Assembly (NCBI RefSeq): GCF_004535825.1
Contig: NZ_SGVY01000016.1
Coordinates: forward strand, 1 to 64,000
Direction of reading: 5' to 3'
Source: Segatella hominis
Lineage (GTDB): Bacteria > Bacteroidota > Bacteroidia > Bacteroidales > Bacteroidaceae
DNA: 64,000 bases
Shown: one piece after another, positions 42,923-53,099 of the stretch
Layout of the letters: each line of letters opens with the position of its first letter
Numbering within the stretch: the first letter of the stretch is position 1
The notes under the pieces: generated by a model
Told to the model about the DNA's origin: nothing
What the model saw: the letters and a program-made list of their open reading frames with translations, nothing else
Databases searched by the model: none
Translations under genes and position numbers: made by a program

Positions 42923-44641
42923 TTAATTCTTTTTCTGCTTAGCCCAAGCATCCTTCAGACCAACGGTCTTATTGAATACAGGTTTAGCCTCTGTAGAATC
43001 CAAATCTGCCATGAAGTAACCAATACGCTGGAACTGGAGATATTCTCCAGGTTTCTTGGTTGCAGCATATTCCTCAATATAGCAATTATTGTCAACATGC
43101 AAACTATTAGGATTGAGCAATTCACGGAAGTCTCTATCATCAGCAGAAGGATTTTCTACACAGAAGAGACGGTCGTACTCACGAACTTCTGCTTTCACGC
43201 AATGATCAGCAGAAACCCAGTGAAGCGTACCCTTCACCTTACGGTTAGCACCTTCCATTCCGCTCTTGCTAATTGGGTCGTACTCTGCCTGAATTTCAAT
43301 CACATTACCATTCTCATCCTTCGTGCATCCTGTACATTTAACGATGTAAGCATTCTTCAAGCGAACCTCTTTACCAGGAGTCATGCGGAAGAACTTCTTA
43401 GGAGCATCCTCCATAAAATCATCGCGCTCTATCCACAAATTCTTAGAGAAAGTAATGGTGTGTGAACCATCAGCCTCATTCTCTGGATTATTGATGGCTT
43501 CCATTTCCTCACTCTGTCCGTCAGGATAATTGGTAATAACCAACTTCACTGGATTCAAGACTGCACTTACACGACAAGCCTTCTTGTTCAAATCCTCACG
43601 AACAGAAGCTTCCAGAAGAGCCATATCATTCAAAGCATCAAACTTAGTATAGCCAATGCTGTCAATAAACATGCGAATACTTTCAGGAGAATAACCGCGA
43701 CGTCTCATACCGCAAAGAGTAGGCATACGAGGATCATCCCATCCATTAACCAAGTGCTCATCAACCAAAGTGTGGAGCTTACGCTTGCTCATTACAGTAT
43801 AGGTAAGATTCAAGCGATTGAACTCAATCTGGCGCGGGCGATTGTCTTTGAGATTATCCGCAGTTCCATCCATCTCTTTCAAGTAGTCCACAAACTTGTC
43901 GTACAAAGGACGGTGAGGAACAAATTCCAAAGTACAGATAGAGTGGGTTACACCCTCGAAATAGTCGCTCTGTCCATGGGCAAAATCATACATTGGATAA
44001 GCGTGCCATTTGGTACCAGTGCGATGATGAGGAGTCTGGATAATACGATAGATGATAGGATCACGGAAATGCATATTAGGATTAGCCATGTCCAACTTAG
44101 CACGAAGAACCATACTACCTTCCACAGCCTCAGGTGTGTTCATCTGATTGAAGAGTTTGAGATTTTCTTCTACCGGACGATCACGGTATGGGCTGGCAGT
44201 TCCAGGAGTTGTAGGAGTTCCCTTCTGAGCAGCAATTTCCTCAGCAGTCTGCTCATCAACATATGCATGACCCTTCTTGATCATCCAGATCGCAAAGTCC
44301 CACAATTTCTCAAAATAGTCGGAAGCGTAGTAAATATTTCCCCACTTGAAACCTAACCACTGGATATCCTGGAGGATATTTTCTACATATTCATTATTCT
44401 CCTTGCTTGGATTTGTATCATCAAAGCGGAGATTACAGATTCCGTTGTATTTATCGGCAACACCAAAGTCCATACAGATGGCCTTAGCATGACCTATATG
44501 AAGATAGCCATTTGGTTCAGGTGGGAAACGAGTCTGTATGCGTCCACCATTTTTACCTTCTTGTAGATCTTCTTCTACAAACTGTTCTACAAACGAGATA
44601 CTCTTTTTTTCCTCGTTCAAGTTGTCTTCATTTAATGCCAT
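42923..44641 (-). CDS. glnS: Glutaminyl-tRNA synthetase
   Basis: 572 residues from ATG 44641. Class I signatures PPEPNGYLHIGHAK (HIGH) and VMSKRKL (KMSKR type); the C-terminal beta-barrel binds the anticodon. It charges tRNA-Gln directly. The upstream -7 box TATCTTTG lies on the minus strand at 44686-44679. Confidence 0.95.
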   Translation of the reverse strand: MALNEDNLNEEKKSISFVEQFVEEDLQEGKNGGRIQTRFPPEPNGYLHIGHAKAICMDFGVADKYNGICNLRFDDTNPSKENNEYVENILQDIQWLGFKWGNIYYASDYFEKLWDFAIWMIKKGHAYVDEQTAEEIAAQKGTPTTPGTASPYRDRPVEENLKLFNQMNTPEAVEGSMVLRAKLDMANPNMHFRDPIIYRIIQTPHHRTGTKWHAYPMYDFAHGQSDYFEGVTHSICTLEFVPHRPLYDKFVDYLKEMDGTADNLKDNRPRQIEFNRLNLTYTVMSKRKLHTLVDEHLVNGWDDPRMPTLCGMRRRGYSPESIRMFIDSIGYTKFDALNDMALLEASVREDLNKKACRVSAVLNPVKLVITNYPDGQSEEMEAINNPENEADGSHTITFSKNLWIERDDFMEDAPKKFFRMTPGKEVRLKNAYIVKCTGCTKDENGNVIEIQAEYDPISKSGMEGANRKVKGTLHWVSADHCVKAEVREYDRLFCVENPSADDRDFRELLNPNSLHVDNNCYIEEYAATKKPGEYLQFQRIGYFMADLDSTEAKPVFNKTVGLKDAWAKQKKN

Positions 44642-44748
44642 ATTATCTATTATATGTTTTATTTTGTTATTGATGGTGCAAAGATACAAAGATTTTTGCT
44701 TTTATTGCACTATTTTTCATCAAAATCGAGTTTCACTTAGTTATTTTT

Positions 44749-45795
44749 CTATTTAATACCTCTTTCATTCAGCGCTTTACTGTATTTTGCTGCATTTTGC
44801 ATATGCTCCTGATAGGTTTTTGCAAAATTATGAGTACCGCTGAAATCTTCTTTTGCACACATATATAAATAGTCGTGGTGCACATGATTCAGCACGGCAT
44901 CAATGCCGGCAATAGAAGGAATACGAATTGGACCTGGAGGTAAACCTGTATTCACATAAGTATTATACGGGCTCTTAATGTGCAGCAGATTATTGTAAAT
45001 TCTCTTCAGTTCAAATTTCTTCCAAGCAAACTTGATGGTTGGGTCAGCCTGCAAAGGCATTCCTTCTGGATATTCTGCATTGCGCAAAGTAAGACGGTTA
45101 TAATACATTCCCGCAACCATCGGCTTCTCAGCATTATTGGCAGTTTCCTCATCCACAATGCTGGCAAGTGTAATCACCTGATTAGGGGTAAGTTTCATTC
45201 CTTTCGCCTTTTCCGTACGCTCAAAATTCCAGAAAGTTTTGCTTTCCTTCTGCATACGGTCTAAAAGTTTGTCCAAAGACACATTCCAATAAATATCATA
45301 GGTATTTGGAATAAACATACATGCGATTGTAGCAGTATCATAACCGTATTTCTCGCAGACAGACTCATCATAAAGAGCCTTCGCAATAGTTGCACTGTCA
45401 AGCATCAGTCGCTTACTGATTTCGCCAGCCAGTCTGTCCATCGTTCTTACAGAAGGTATGGTAAGATTGACAGGTTCCTGCAAGCCGTTCTTGAGATGTC
45501 TCCAGGTGATAAGGGCACCATTACCTGGTTTGATAGCAAATCTACCCGTTCTGATATGATCTGCATAACTGGAATGGAGAGTAAGTGTATGAAAAGCCTG
45601 GAATGGTAAAGAATTGGCTATCGGCTTCAACTTGGTATAGACGGAATCGATATTATCATCATCATCTATATAAATATATACGGTTTTGCTTTCCTTCGAG
45701 AAGGAAGAAAAACAGTAAAGATAAGCAATTCCTGCTATTAACAGCAAGCATGCTATTGCTCCATAAACATACAACTTTGATGTTTTCTTTTTCAT
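44749..45795 (-). CDS. mltG: Endolytic transglycosylase MltG
   Basis: 348 residues. One N-terminal membrane helix (YVYGAIACLLLIAGIAYLYC), a LysM-like segment (GRFAIKPGNGALITWRHLKN) and the YceG domain with the catalytic Glu in ITLASIVDEET, then LQADPTIKFA and NTYVNTGLPPGPIRIPSI. It cuts nascent glycan strands and sets their length. Confidence 0.93.
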   Translation of the reverse strand: MKKKTSKLYVYGAIACLLLIAGIAYLYCFSSFSKESKTVYIYIDDDDNIDSVYTKLKPIANSLPFQAFHTLTLHSSYADHIRTGRFAIKPGNGALITWRHLKNGLQEPVNLTIPSVRTMDRLAGEISKRLMLDSATIAKALYDESVCEKYGYDTATIACMFIPNTYDIYWNVSLDKLLDRMQKESKTFWNFERTEKAKGMKLTPNQVITLASIVDEETANNAEKPMVAGMYYNRLTLRNAEYPEGMPLQADPTIKFAWKKFELKRIYNNLLHIKSPYNTYVNTGLPPGPIRIPSIAGIDAVLNHVHHDYLYMCAKEDFSGTHNFAKTYQEHMQNAAKYSKALNERGIK

Positions 45796-45915
45796 ACGAA
45801 TTGTGTTTTGAGTCTATAATGATTTGTGTTTAATATCAATCATTTAAATTGACGTTTTCCCTAAATCGAACCTGAAGTACTACCATTGGGGAGTAACTGT
45901 CCTGAATTGATGATG

Positions 45916-45947
45916 CAAAAGTACACTAAATATGGGAAACGACCAAA
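45916..45947 (-). promoter_or_regulatory. Promoter of mltG
   Basis: Minus strand TTTG (45947-45944), 20 bases, TACTTTTG (45923-45916). Confidence 0.65.
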
Positions 45948-46060
45948 TTATAGCATTAAAAATAGGTTAATTATAATTTCAAATAGACGAAGCTAACAAG
46001 ATTTTGTTTAACTTTGCAGGCAAAAAGTAGTATTATATACTCAAACTCAAAAAGATTGTT

Positions 46061-46774
46061 ATGGAAAGATTATCAACAAATGGAATTCAAGATGGTAATA
46101 GAATGAACCATACTGTCCAAACGAATCAAGATGTCAGGTTCAATTTCGAAACCTACATTTTTGACTTAGACGGAACATTACTATCAACATTAGAAGATCT
46201 TGCAGCAAGTTGCAACTACGCTTTGCGCACTCACGGAATGCCAGAGCGAACACTGGAGGAAGTAAGACTTTTTGTAGGAAATGGGGTAAAGAAACTGATG
46301 GAACGTGCGATTCCTGAAGGCTTGCAAAATCCAAAATTCGAAGATACTTATCAAACCTTCCGCAAGCATTATATGGCTCACAACCTGGATTCTACCAAAC
46401 CATACGAGGGGGTAATGGAAATGCTTGAAAGTCTGAAAGCTAAGGGTAAGAAAATTGCCGTAGTCAGCAACAAGTTCTACGATGCAACACAAGCCCTGTG
46501 CAAGCATTTCTTTGGAGATTTGGTAGATGTGGCAATCGGTGAAAGAGAAGATATTCGCAAAAAACCTGCACCCGACACGGTAATGGCTGCACTGAAACAA
46601 CTTCAGGCGAGTAAGAAAGGAGCGGTCTATATCGGAGATAGTGATGTGGATATTATGACTGCCAGAAATTGCGAAATGCCTTGCATCAGCGTTCTCTGGG
46701 GATTCCGCGATTACGATTTTCTGATAGAGCACGGAGCCAGCATTTTAATCACGAATCCGCTACAATTGCGATAA
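46061..46774 (+). CDS. HAD family phosphatase (phosphoglycolate phosphatase-like)
   Basis: 237 residues (ATG at 46103 is an alternative start). Motif I YIFDLDGTLLST, motif II AVVSNKFYD, Lys in RKKPAPDTVM, motif IV VYIGDSDVDIMTA. The helical cap resembles Gph-type enzymes. Substrate not determined. A -7 box TAACTTTG lies at 46009-46016. Confidence 0.88.
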   Translation: MERLSTNGIQDGNRMNHTVQTNQDVRFNFETYIFDLDGTLLSTLEDLAASCNYALRTHGMPERTLEEVRLFVGNGVKKLMERAIPEGLQNPKFEDTYQTFRKHYMAHNLDSTKPYEGVMEMLESLKAKGKKIAVVSNKFYDATQALCKHFFGDLVDVAIGEREDIRKKPAPDTVMAALKQLQASKKGAVYIGDSDVDIMTARNCEMPCISVLWGFRDYDFLIEHGASILITNPLQLR

Positions 46775-47216
46775 ATCTCATTTGCGACTAAAATTAAGTT
46801 CGATAAAACTTAAAATCAACAGACGCTTAACCTCGTCAAAAATTATGTACGACAAAAGTTTCTATCAAACTATAAAGCATTAATAAAAAGAGCAAAAAAA
46901 ATAATTATTCTCTCAAACAGGCATTGCTAATGATTAAAAAAAATATGGAATTTAGCTTTGCCTGTTTGGGTTTCATTTAATACTTTTCAATATTTCGCTT
47001 TTTGTATTTTTTAAATCTTACTCTTACAATAAAACTTACTCTAAGAAATATATCTATAGGACTCCATATATAAAACAAACTTTTTTATAAAATTACCTTT
47101 ATAATACTTCCCTTATAGCACTATTTCAAAATCCTAATTTATTTTATAAGCCTTCTTATAAGTTCTTCTTCTGAAGACTTCATTCATAAGATCTGCAGCT
47201 CTTGTAAACCAATATC
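46775..47216. other. AT-rich gap with one long hairpin
   Basis: No gene seen. CAAACAGGCA (46914-46923) pairs with TGCCTGTTTG (46959-46968), with a second 5-bp stem (GCTAA/TTAGC) inside and a small symmetric loop between. It may end the HAD gene or belong to a small RNA. The rest is AT-rich. Confidence 0.5.
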
Positions 47217-47927
47217 TTAATCCAAAGTATGTCTGTCGATAAAATCAACTACAATATTCTTATATGTTTCAGAAATCGGGATACAAATTTCTCCATAATA
47301 GAGTTTCGTTTTGTCAGTATAATCAAACAAATCAAAATTTGCAATATAAGAGCGGTGAATTCTCTTGAATTTTCGTTTGGGGAGATGAGCTTCCAGTTGG
47401 CGCAAATTCATCAAAGTAATGATGTTTCTTTTATTTTTCATGTGGAATTTCACATAATCCTTCACACCTTCCACAAAAAGAATATCATCAAAATTGACCC
47501 GGATAGCTTTATAATCACTCTTCACGAACATATAGCCATCTCTCCTTATCGGGTCAGCTTCATCCACATCTCTCATGTAATTTCTTACTCTCTCAACACA
47601 AGCCTGAAAATTCTGATAATTTACCGGTTTGAGAAGATAGTCGAAACCGCCAGACTTATAACCATCTATCGCATATTCACTAAATGCAGTAACAAAAACG
47701 ATACGAGTCTTCTTAGGTAGCAATTTCGCAAGTTCCAAGCCACTCAACTGCTGCAAACGAATACCCATGAAAAGCAAATCAATAGAATGTTCTCTAAAGC
47801 CTTTCATTGCCTCAACTGCATTCGTATAGCCACCTATTAAATTCAAATAGGGGACTTTAGCTACATGGCTCTTTAGAATTTCTACCGATTCTATATTGTC
47901 ATCTACTATTGCGCAATTAATTTTCAT
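47217..47927 (-). CDS. LytTR response regulator lacking the phospho-acceptor Asp
   Basis: 236 residues. Receiver domain (1-120): acidic pair D9-D10, T80 and K100 are present, but the site that is normally Asp (LFLDI) is Gly55 in LLFMGIRL. LytTR DNA-binding domain (140-236): FVEGVKDYVKFHM, KFKRIHRSYIANF. It cannot be phosphorylated at the usual site, so it probably acts without a kinase or through another signal. No histidine kinase lies near. It follows the efflux operon after a terminator. Confidence 0.88.
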   Translation of the reverse strand: MKINCAIVDDNIESVEILKSHVAKVPYLNLIGGYTNAVEAMKGFREHSIDLLFMGIRLQQLSGLELAKLLPKKTRIVFVTAFSEYAIDGYKSGGFDYLLKPVNYQNFQACVERVRNYMRDVDEADPIRRDGYMFVKSDYKAIRVNFDDILFVEGVKDYVKFHMKNKRNIITLMNLRQLEAHLPKRKFKRIHRSYIANFDLFDYTDKTKLYYGEICIPISETYKNIVVDFIDRHTLD

Positions 47928-47982
47928 AATAGTAATCTTTAAATAGTTAAATCTCCAAGTTATTAAATGTGAGCTAATAAAA

Positions 47983-48021
47983 AGCCTCCACTTGTTATTA
48001 AAAAATAACGTAGTGGAGGCT
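47983..48021 (-). terminator. Terminator of the efflux operon
   Basis: AGCCTCCAC and GTGGAGGCT with an inner GTTATT/AATAAC stem; T-rich on the minus strand after it. Confidence 0.8.
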
Positions 48022-48076
48022 ATAATATTGTCTTTTTAGCTACAAAAAATCTCTTAAAAAACTTTTATTGCCTGTT

Positions 48077-49315
48077 TTATTCGTAACGAATGGCTTCTAT
48101 CGGATCGAGCCTTGCTGCTTTTTTGGCAGGATACCATCCAAAGAATACACCAGTAAACGTACATACTGCAAAACTCATGATAATACTCCATGGCTCTATC
48201 TGAGTAGCTACGTGGGCAAACTGTTGCAAGGAAACCGAAATACTTACTCCAAGAATCACACCGATTATACCACCAGTAACACTCAGCAGAATAGCCTCGA
48301 TAAGGAATTGGTTGAGGATGTCTATTCCCCTGGCTCCAACACTCATTCTCAAGCCAATCTCTCGGGTTCGTTCTGTGACGCTCACATACATAATATTCAT
48401 GATTCCAATGCCACCCACAATCAGAGAAATACCCGCAACACTACCGAGCAAAATTGTAATAGTTGACATCGTGGAATTCATCATACTTGAGATTTCTTCC
48501 TGTGAACGGATATTAAAATCATCATCGTCACCCTCCGTCGTATCCGTAGCGTCTTTCAACTTATGTGTTCTACGAAGAATCTGTGTTATCTGATCCTGAG
48601 CAGGTTCTGAAGCTTCTTCTGTAATGGCCGAACATACGATTTCACTCAGATAAGTCTGCGCTAAGATTCGTTTCATGACCGTAGTATATGGAGCCAAAAC
48701 AAGGTCGTCCTGGTCCATACCCATACTGTTATAACCCTTTTTCTTAAGAACTCCTATCACACGGAAAGGAATACTATTGAAGCGGACAACCCTTCCTATA
48801 GGATCACTTCCATCCGGGAAAAGATAATCTACAACCGTCTGTCCCAAGACACAAACTTTGGCAGCAGTCTTGATGTCAGAATCAGTAAACATCTCTCCAT
48901 CAGCAATCTTCAATTGTCTGATAGTCAGATAGTCCTGATTCACACCATAAATACTACTCTGGGTATTATTGTTACCATTGATCCATTGTCCATTACTGCT
49001 CACAGAAGGTGAAATGGCCGAAATATAGTTACATTCATCTTTGATAGCTTCATAGTCGGTCTGCTTAAGAGTCTCCATGGAAGAAGCATCTTGACGAACA
49101 CCTCCACGCATATCGGCTCCCGGATGAATCATAATCATATTGGAACCCATCTCTGCAATATTAGCCTTGATGCTGGCTTTACTTCCCTGACCAATGGCAA
49201 GCATGGTAATAACTGCGGCAATACCGATAATGATACCTAATGCCGTGAGGAAAGAGCGCATCTTGTTGGCCGCAATGGCACGGATTGCTATTTTAAAAAG
49301 ATTCTGATAATTCAT
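48077..49315 (-). CDS. ABC transporter permease, MacB type
   Basis: 412 residues. N-terminal membrane helix (KMRSFLTALGIIIGIAAVIT), a large periplasmic MacB core domain, and three C-terminal helices with the conserved EIGLRMSVGAR motif of the FtsX family. With the ATPase, adaptor and outer-membrane channel upstream it forms a tripartite pump; substrate unknown (macrolides, peptides or siderophores in relatives). Confidence 0.92.
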   Translation of the reverse strand: MNYQNLFKIAIRAIAANKMRSFLTALGIIIGIAAVITMLAIGQGSKASIKANIAEMGSNMIMIHPGADMRGGVRQDASSMETLKQTDYEAIKDECNYISAISPSVSSNGQWINGNNNTQSSIYGVNQDYLTIRQLKIADGEMFTDSDIKTAAKVCVLGQTVVDYLFPDGSDPIGRVVRFNSIPFRVIGVLKKKGYNSMGMDQDDLVLAPYTTVMKRILAQTYLSEIVCSAITEEASEPAQDQITQILRRTHKLKDATDTTEGDDDDFNIRSQEEISSMMNSTMSTITILLGSVAGISLIVGGIGIMNIMYVSVTERTREIGLRMSVGARGIDILNQFLIEAILLSVTGGIIGVILGVSISVSLQQFAHVATQIEPWSIIMSFAVCTFTGVFFGWYPAKKAARLDPIEAIRYE

Positions 49316-49357
49316 TTTCTTATTTTTATAGGAACATCAAAGAAATAAGATTTTAAT

Positions 49358-50158
49358 CTACTCATCAGTATTCTGAGGCAATGCAGCCAGACCTTCCTTA
49401 GCAGAAAGGATATGCTGATTGTATTCGTCACTGATAATATGACCGTCACGCAACTCTATATTCCTACTGGAATAATTGGCAATATCCGGATTATGAGTCA
49501 CAAATATAATGGTTCTGCCTTCTGCATAAAGTTTCTGAAACAAGACCAGAATCTCAAAACTGGTTCTCGTATCCAAATTACCTGTAGCCTCATCAGCGAG
49601 AATCACCGCAGGATCATTGACCAGAGCTCTGGCAATAGCTACACGCTGCATCTGTCCACCAGACATCTGGTTGCTCTTGTGATAAAGTCGCTCGCCAAGA
49701 CCTACAGCCTTCAAAGCCTCAATCGCTCTATTCTTTCGCTCTTCAGGACCTATATTAGGATTATACATCAGAGGAAGTTCTACATTCTCTACACTTGTCG
49801 TCTTAGGCAACAGGTTGTAGTTCTGGAATATAAAACCAATCTTACGGTTTCTAAGAATAGCACGGTCATTTCTTGACATCGTTCTCACGCTGACTCCATC
49901 AAGATAATATTCACCACTGGATGGAGTATCGAGACAACCGAGCTGGTTGAGTAGGGTAGATTTACCTGAACCAGATTTACCCATGATAGTAACAAACTCT
50001 CCCTCATAGATCTTGAAGCTAACCCCTTTCAAGGCATGAACCACCTCATCTCCAACTAAGAAATTGCGCTTCACATTATCCAGTTCAATGACGACCTTTT
50101 TGCCCTCTTGCTGTCCTATTTGTTTGCCTTCATGGCTATTGCTTGAAATTTCTGTCAT
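49358..50158 (-). CDS. ABC transporter ATP-binding protein, MacB type
   Basis: 266 residues. Walker [11 protein letters not shown], signature [15 protein letters not shown], Walker [13 protein letters not shown]. About 20 extra residues at each end. Its gene lies between adaptor and permease genes in one operon. Confidence 0.95.
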   Translation of the reverse strand: MTEISSNSHEGKQIGQQEGKKVVIELDNVKRNFLVGDEVVHALKGVSFKIYEGEFVTIMGKSGSGKSTLLNQLGCLDTPSSGEYYLDGVSVRTMSRNDRAILRNRKIGFIFQNYNLLPKTTSVENVELPLMYNPNIGPEERKNRAIEALKAVGLGERLYHKSNQMSGGQMQRVAIARALVNDPAVILADEATGNLDTRTSFEILVLFQKLYAEGRTIIFVTHNPDIANYSSRNIELRDGHIISDEYNQHILSAKEGLAALPQNTDE

Positions 50159-50214
50159 CTCTTGAAAAATTGTTTCTGCTGAGAGTTCCTTGATCAGGGG
50201 ACTCTCAACTTGGG

Positions 50215-51399
50215 TTATTTTTTCTTTCCTCTTGGACCAGGTCCGCTAATCAATCCCTGACTTTGCTGCTGACTATCTTCTTCGTCTTCAGAAGCATCAA
50301 CAACAATTTCTGTAACAACGCTTTGACCTGCCTTTATACCGCTAATAATCTGAGTATGCATTGCATCACTCTGCCCGATATTTACTGAATGGGCTGTCAG
50401 CGTATTACCATTTAGCGTCCATACCTTATTCTTACCTTTGCAATCTACGATTTTCATATCTTTGCCCACCGTCTCTTTAGTTGGAGTAAAGCGCAAAGCC
50501 TTATTGGCAACACTTAATATATTAGCTTGCTCCTTCGTGAAAATGGTAACATTGGCAGTAAGTCCTGGCTTCAATTTCAGATCCGCATTAGGAGCGCTAA
50601 TTACCACTTCGTAAGTTACCACATTATTAGTAGTGGTAGCTTCCAGTCTCACCTGCTTAACAACCCCCTCGAAAGTATCATCAGGATAAGCATCTACCGT
50701 AAAGTTTACTCTATTGCCAACAGCTACACCGCCGATATCAGCCTCATCGACATTTGCAATAACCTGCATATTCTTCAAGTCTTTGGCAATCGTAAAAAGT
50801 TCTGGAGTATTGAAGCTGGCTGCAACAGTCTGTCCTTCCTCTACACTCTTAGAAATCACAGTTCCATCGATAGGAGAGGTGATCGTAGCATAACCCAGAT
50901 TAGTTTGCGCTTTCTGCACATTTTCTCGGGAAGAAGCAACCTGCTCCTTGGCCTGCCTGTAAGCCAAAAGGGCATTTTCATATTCATCAGCACTTACAAG
51001 ACCTTTCTTGTACAATGTCTGATAGCGCTTCATATTGGCACTCTGATAACTGAGATTACTCTCAGTACTTGCTAAATTTGCCTTAGCGGTATTCAGTTCA
51101 CTGATCAGGTTGGTCTTATCAAGTTCAGCAATCACCTGACCTTTTTTAACTACGGAATTGTAATCCACATAAAGTTTATTCACAATACCACTCACCTGAG
51201 TACCAACAGTAACACTGGTAACAGCTTCTATTGTACCAGTAGCAGTAATGCTATTCTGCAGTGTATGAGTGGCAACTTTCTCTTGTTTGAAATTAATCTG
51301 TTCTTCCTTTTTGCCCCCCGAAAGCAACCAAGCAGCAACTGCTATGACAACCACAAGAATCATAGCAATCCATACCTTACTAAAGATTTTCTTTTTCAT
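50215..51399 (-). CDS. Efflux periplasmic adaptor subunit (MacA-like)
   Basis: 394 residues. One N-terminal helix (IAMILVVVIAVAAWLLSGG), lipoyl halves around a coiled-coil hairpin (VTVGTQVSGIVNKLYVDYNS, ATITSPIDGTVISKSVEEGQ), a beta-barrel and a membrane-proximal domain, ending in a basic tail. It bridges the permease and the TolC-like channel. Confidence 0.93.
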   Translation of the reverse strand: MKKKIFSKVWIAMILVVVIAVAAWLLSGGKKEEQINFKQEKVATHTLQNSITATGTIEAVTSVTVGTQVSGIVNKLYVDYNSVVKKGQVIAELDKTNLISELNTAKANLASTESNLSYQSANMKRYQTLYKKGLVSADEYENALLAYRQAKEQVASSRENVQKAQTNLGYATITSPIDGTVISKSVEEGQTVAASFNTPELFTIAKDLKNMQVIANVDEADIGGVAVGNRVNFTVDAYPDDTFEGVVKQVRLEATTTNNVVTYEVVISAPNADLKLKPGLTANVTIFTKEQANILSVANKALRFTPTKETVGKDMKIVDCKGKNKVWTLNGNTLTAHSVNIGQSDAMHTQIISGIKAGQSVVTEIVVDASEDEEDSQQQSQGLISGPGPRGKKK

Positions 51400-51461
51400 A
51401 TCTCTCTGTGTTCTTTTAAGTTTATTATTTCATCACACCTATTTATATTGATAAAAGAAGA

Positions 51462-52799
51462 TTACTCCACCTTTCCGTTTTTATAGAAATTCAACATACC
51501 TAAATTAAGGATTGTCAAGTACTTAGCCTGCAATTCATTCTGCTGAGCTTTAAGGAGATTATCCTTACCCGTACGAAGTTCTACGATATTTTTCAATCCC
51601 AATTTGAATTGCTCATTCAAGAGTTCAAAAGAGGCCTTGGCACTTTCGGTAGAAACTTTTGCAGACTTGAATTGGCTCTGATTCGTATTCGCCTGCAACC
51701 AATAGTTTTCTATAGTAGAATAGAGCTTAGTCTGTTCATTCTTCAAATCCAACATACTACTCTGTTTCTGAAGATTAGCCTTGTTGATAGCAGTTTTGGT
51801 TGCACGATTATCATAGATAGGAATGCTGATGGAAACACCACCACCTAAATTGAAATTCTGCTTGATTTGCGTTCCCCAACCAGTCTTGTTCATGGAAGTA
51901 GAACTTGTAGAGACACCTGCATTGGCACTAATCGTTGGCATTTTACCAGCTTTGGCAATATCAATATTCAAATTACTCTGATCTATCATATTCTGATAGC
52001 TTTTGATTTCCGGACGATTGTCAAGAGCAGAAGCATAAACGCTATTGAGAGCAGGAATAGAAGCTAAAGCCTGTGAATCAGTAGTAGAAGGAATCACAAT
52101 ATCAAAAGCCTCATCGTTTGTAATTTGCAACAATTCCTTGAGTTGTCTCTTGTAATTCTTCACATTACTCTCAGCAGCAACAATATTATATTCATCCTGT
52201 GCTCTCTGAGCAGTAAGCTGAGCCAAATCCGCCTGACTCATCTTACCATTCTTAACAAATTCCTTACCACGATTTTCATTTTCCAGACTTGATTTATAAC
52301 TTTCCTGGTTTACTTTTATCGCCTCCGTAGAATAGCAAATCTGAATGTATAATGTTGCAATTTGTTCTTGAAGGTTTTGAGCCTGAGTAGCTGAATCCAA
52401 AGCTGCAGCCTCGTAAGTTAACTTATTCAGTTTTACCTGATTACGATTTTTATTACCATTCCAAATTACATAGTTACCCATTACAGAATAAGAACCATTA
52501 TAATAAACCTTATCAACAGAAGATTTGGTGAAACCCTCTCCACTGATTCCGCTTGTTACCCAAGGAGTATAACTTACATTCTGATTAGACGAAGCAGACA
52601 AAGAGGGCAACAAAGCAGCCTTAGACTGCAAATAATCCTCATTTGCACTTGCTTTTTTAATTTGAGTCTTTTGCAAACTTATATTATTCTCCAATGCATA
52701 ATTGATACATTCTTTAAGAGTCCATTGTTTTGCATAAATCCCAGAAGGAATGGTGGCTAAGATAGCACCAATCAAAACTTTACCAAATCTTTTGTTCAT
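51462..52799 (-). CDS. TolC family outer-membrane protein
   Basis: 445 residues with signal peptide (VLIGAILATIPSGIYA). Two OEP repeats of coiled coil and beta segments (LKECINYALENNISLQKTQI; LKNEQTKLYSTIENYWLQAN). First gene of the efflux operon; the channel through the outer membrane. No clear promoter was found from 52800 to 52920. Confidence 0.92.
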   Translation of the reverse strand: MNKRFGKVLIGAILATIPSGIYAKQWTLKECINYALENNISLQKTQIKKASANEDYLQSKAALLPSLSASSNQNVSYTPWVTSGISGEGFTKSSVDKVYYNGSYSVMGNYVIWNGNKNRNQVKLNKLTYEAAALDSATQAQNLQEQIATLYIQICYSTEAIKVNQESYKSSLENENRGKEFVKNGKMSQADLAQLTAQRAQDEYNIVAAESNVKNYKRQLKELLQITNDEAFDIVIPSTTDSQALASIPALNSVYASALDNRPEIKSYQNMIDQSNLNIDIAKAGKMPTISANAGVSTSSTSMNKTGWGTQIKQNFNLGGGVSISIPIYDNRATKTAINKANLQKQSSMLDLKNEQTKLYSTIENYWLQANTNQSQFKSAKVSTESAKASFELLNEQFKLGLKNIVELRTGKDNLLKAQQNELQAKYLTILNLGMLNFYKNGKVE

Positions 52800-53026
52800 A
52801 TCTTAATCATTTATATTATTATCACTCTTTGTATAATCCGATTTATTTTATCATTTAAATCTAACTACAGATTTCATAATCTAAATCAGATTACAGTTTT
52901 TCTCTATTTACGTTTGGTTAGACGAAGTGTAGTAGAAATAAGTTTATTTGCCTAAAGTCATTTTAACAATCATTTTAAGACTCAAATGAAAAAACAAAAA
53001 GATGTTATCGGGCTAAAAACAAAAAA
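52800..53026. other. AT-rich gap before the efflux operon
   Basis: No gene. It should hold the efflux promoter, but no clean TAnnTTTG/TTTG pair is visible on the minus strand. Confidence 0.4.
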
Positions 53027-53066
53027 GAGAAATATTACAAGCAAATAATGCCTTATAATATTTCTC
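53027..53066 (-). terminator. Terminator of fbp
   Basis: GAGAAATATTA and TAATATTTCTC, perfect 11-bp stem, then T6 on the minus strand. Confidence 0.85.
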
Positions 53067-53099
53067 TAACTAAAGTTTGATAACTTGCTGTATTACAAG

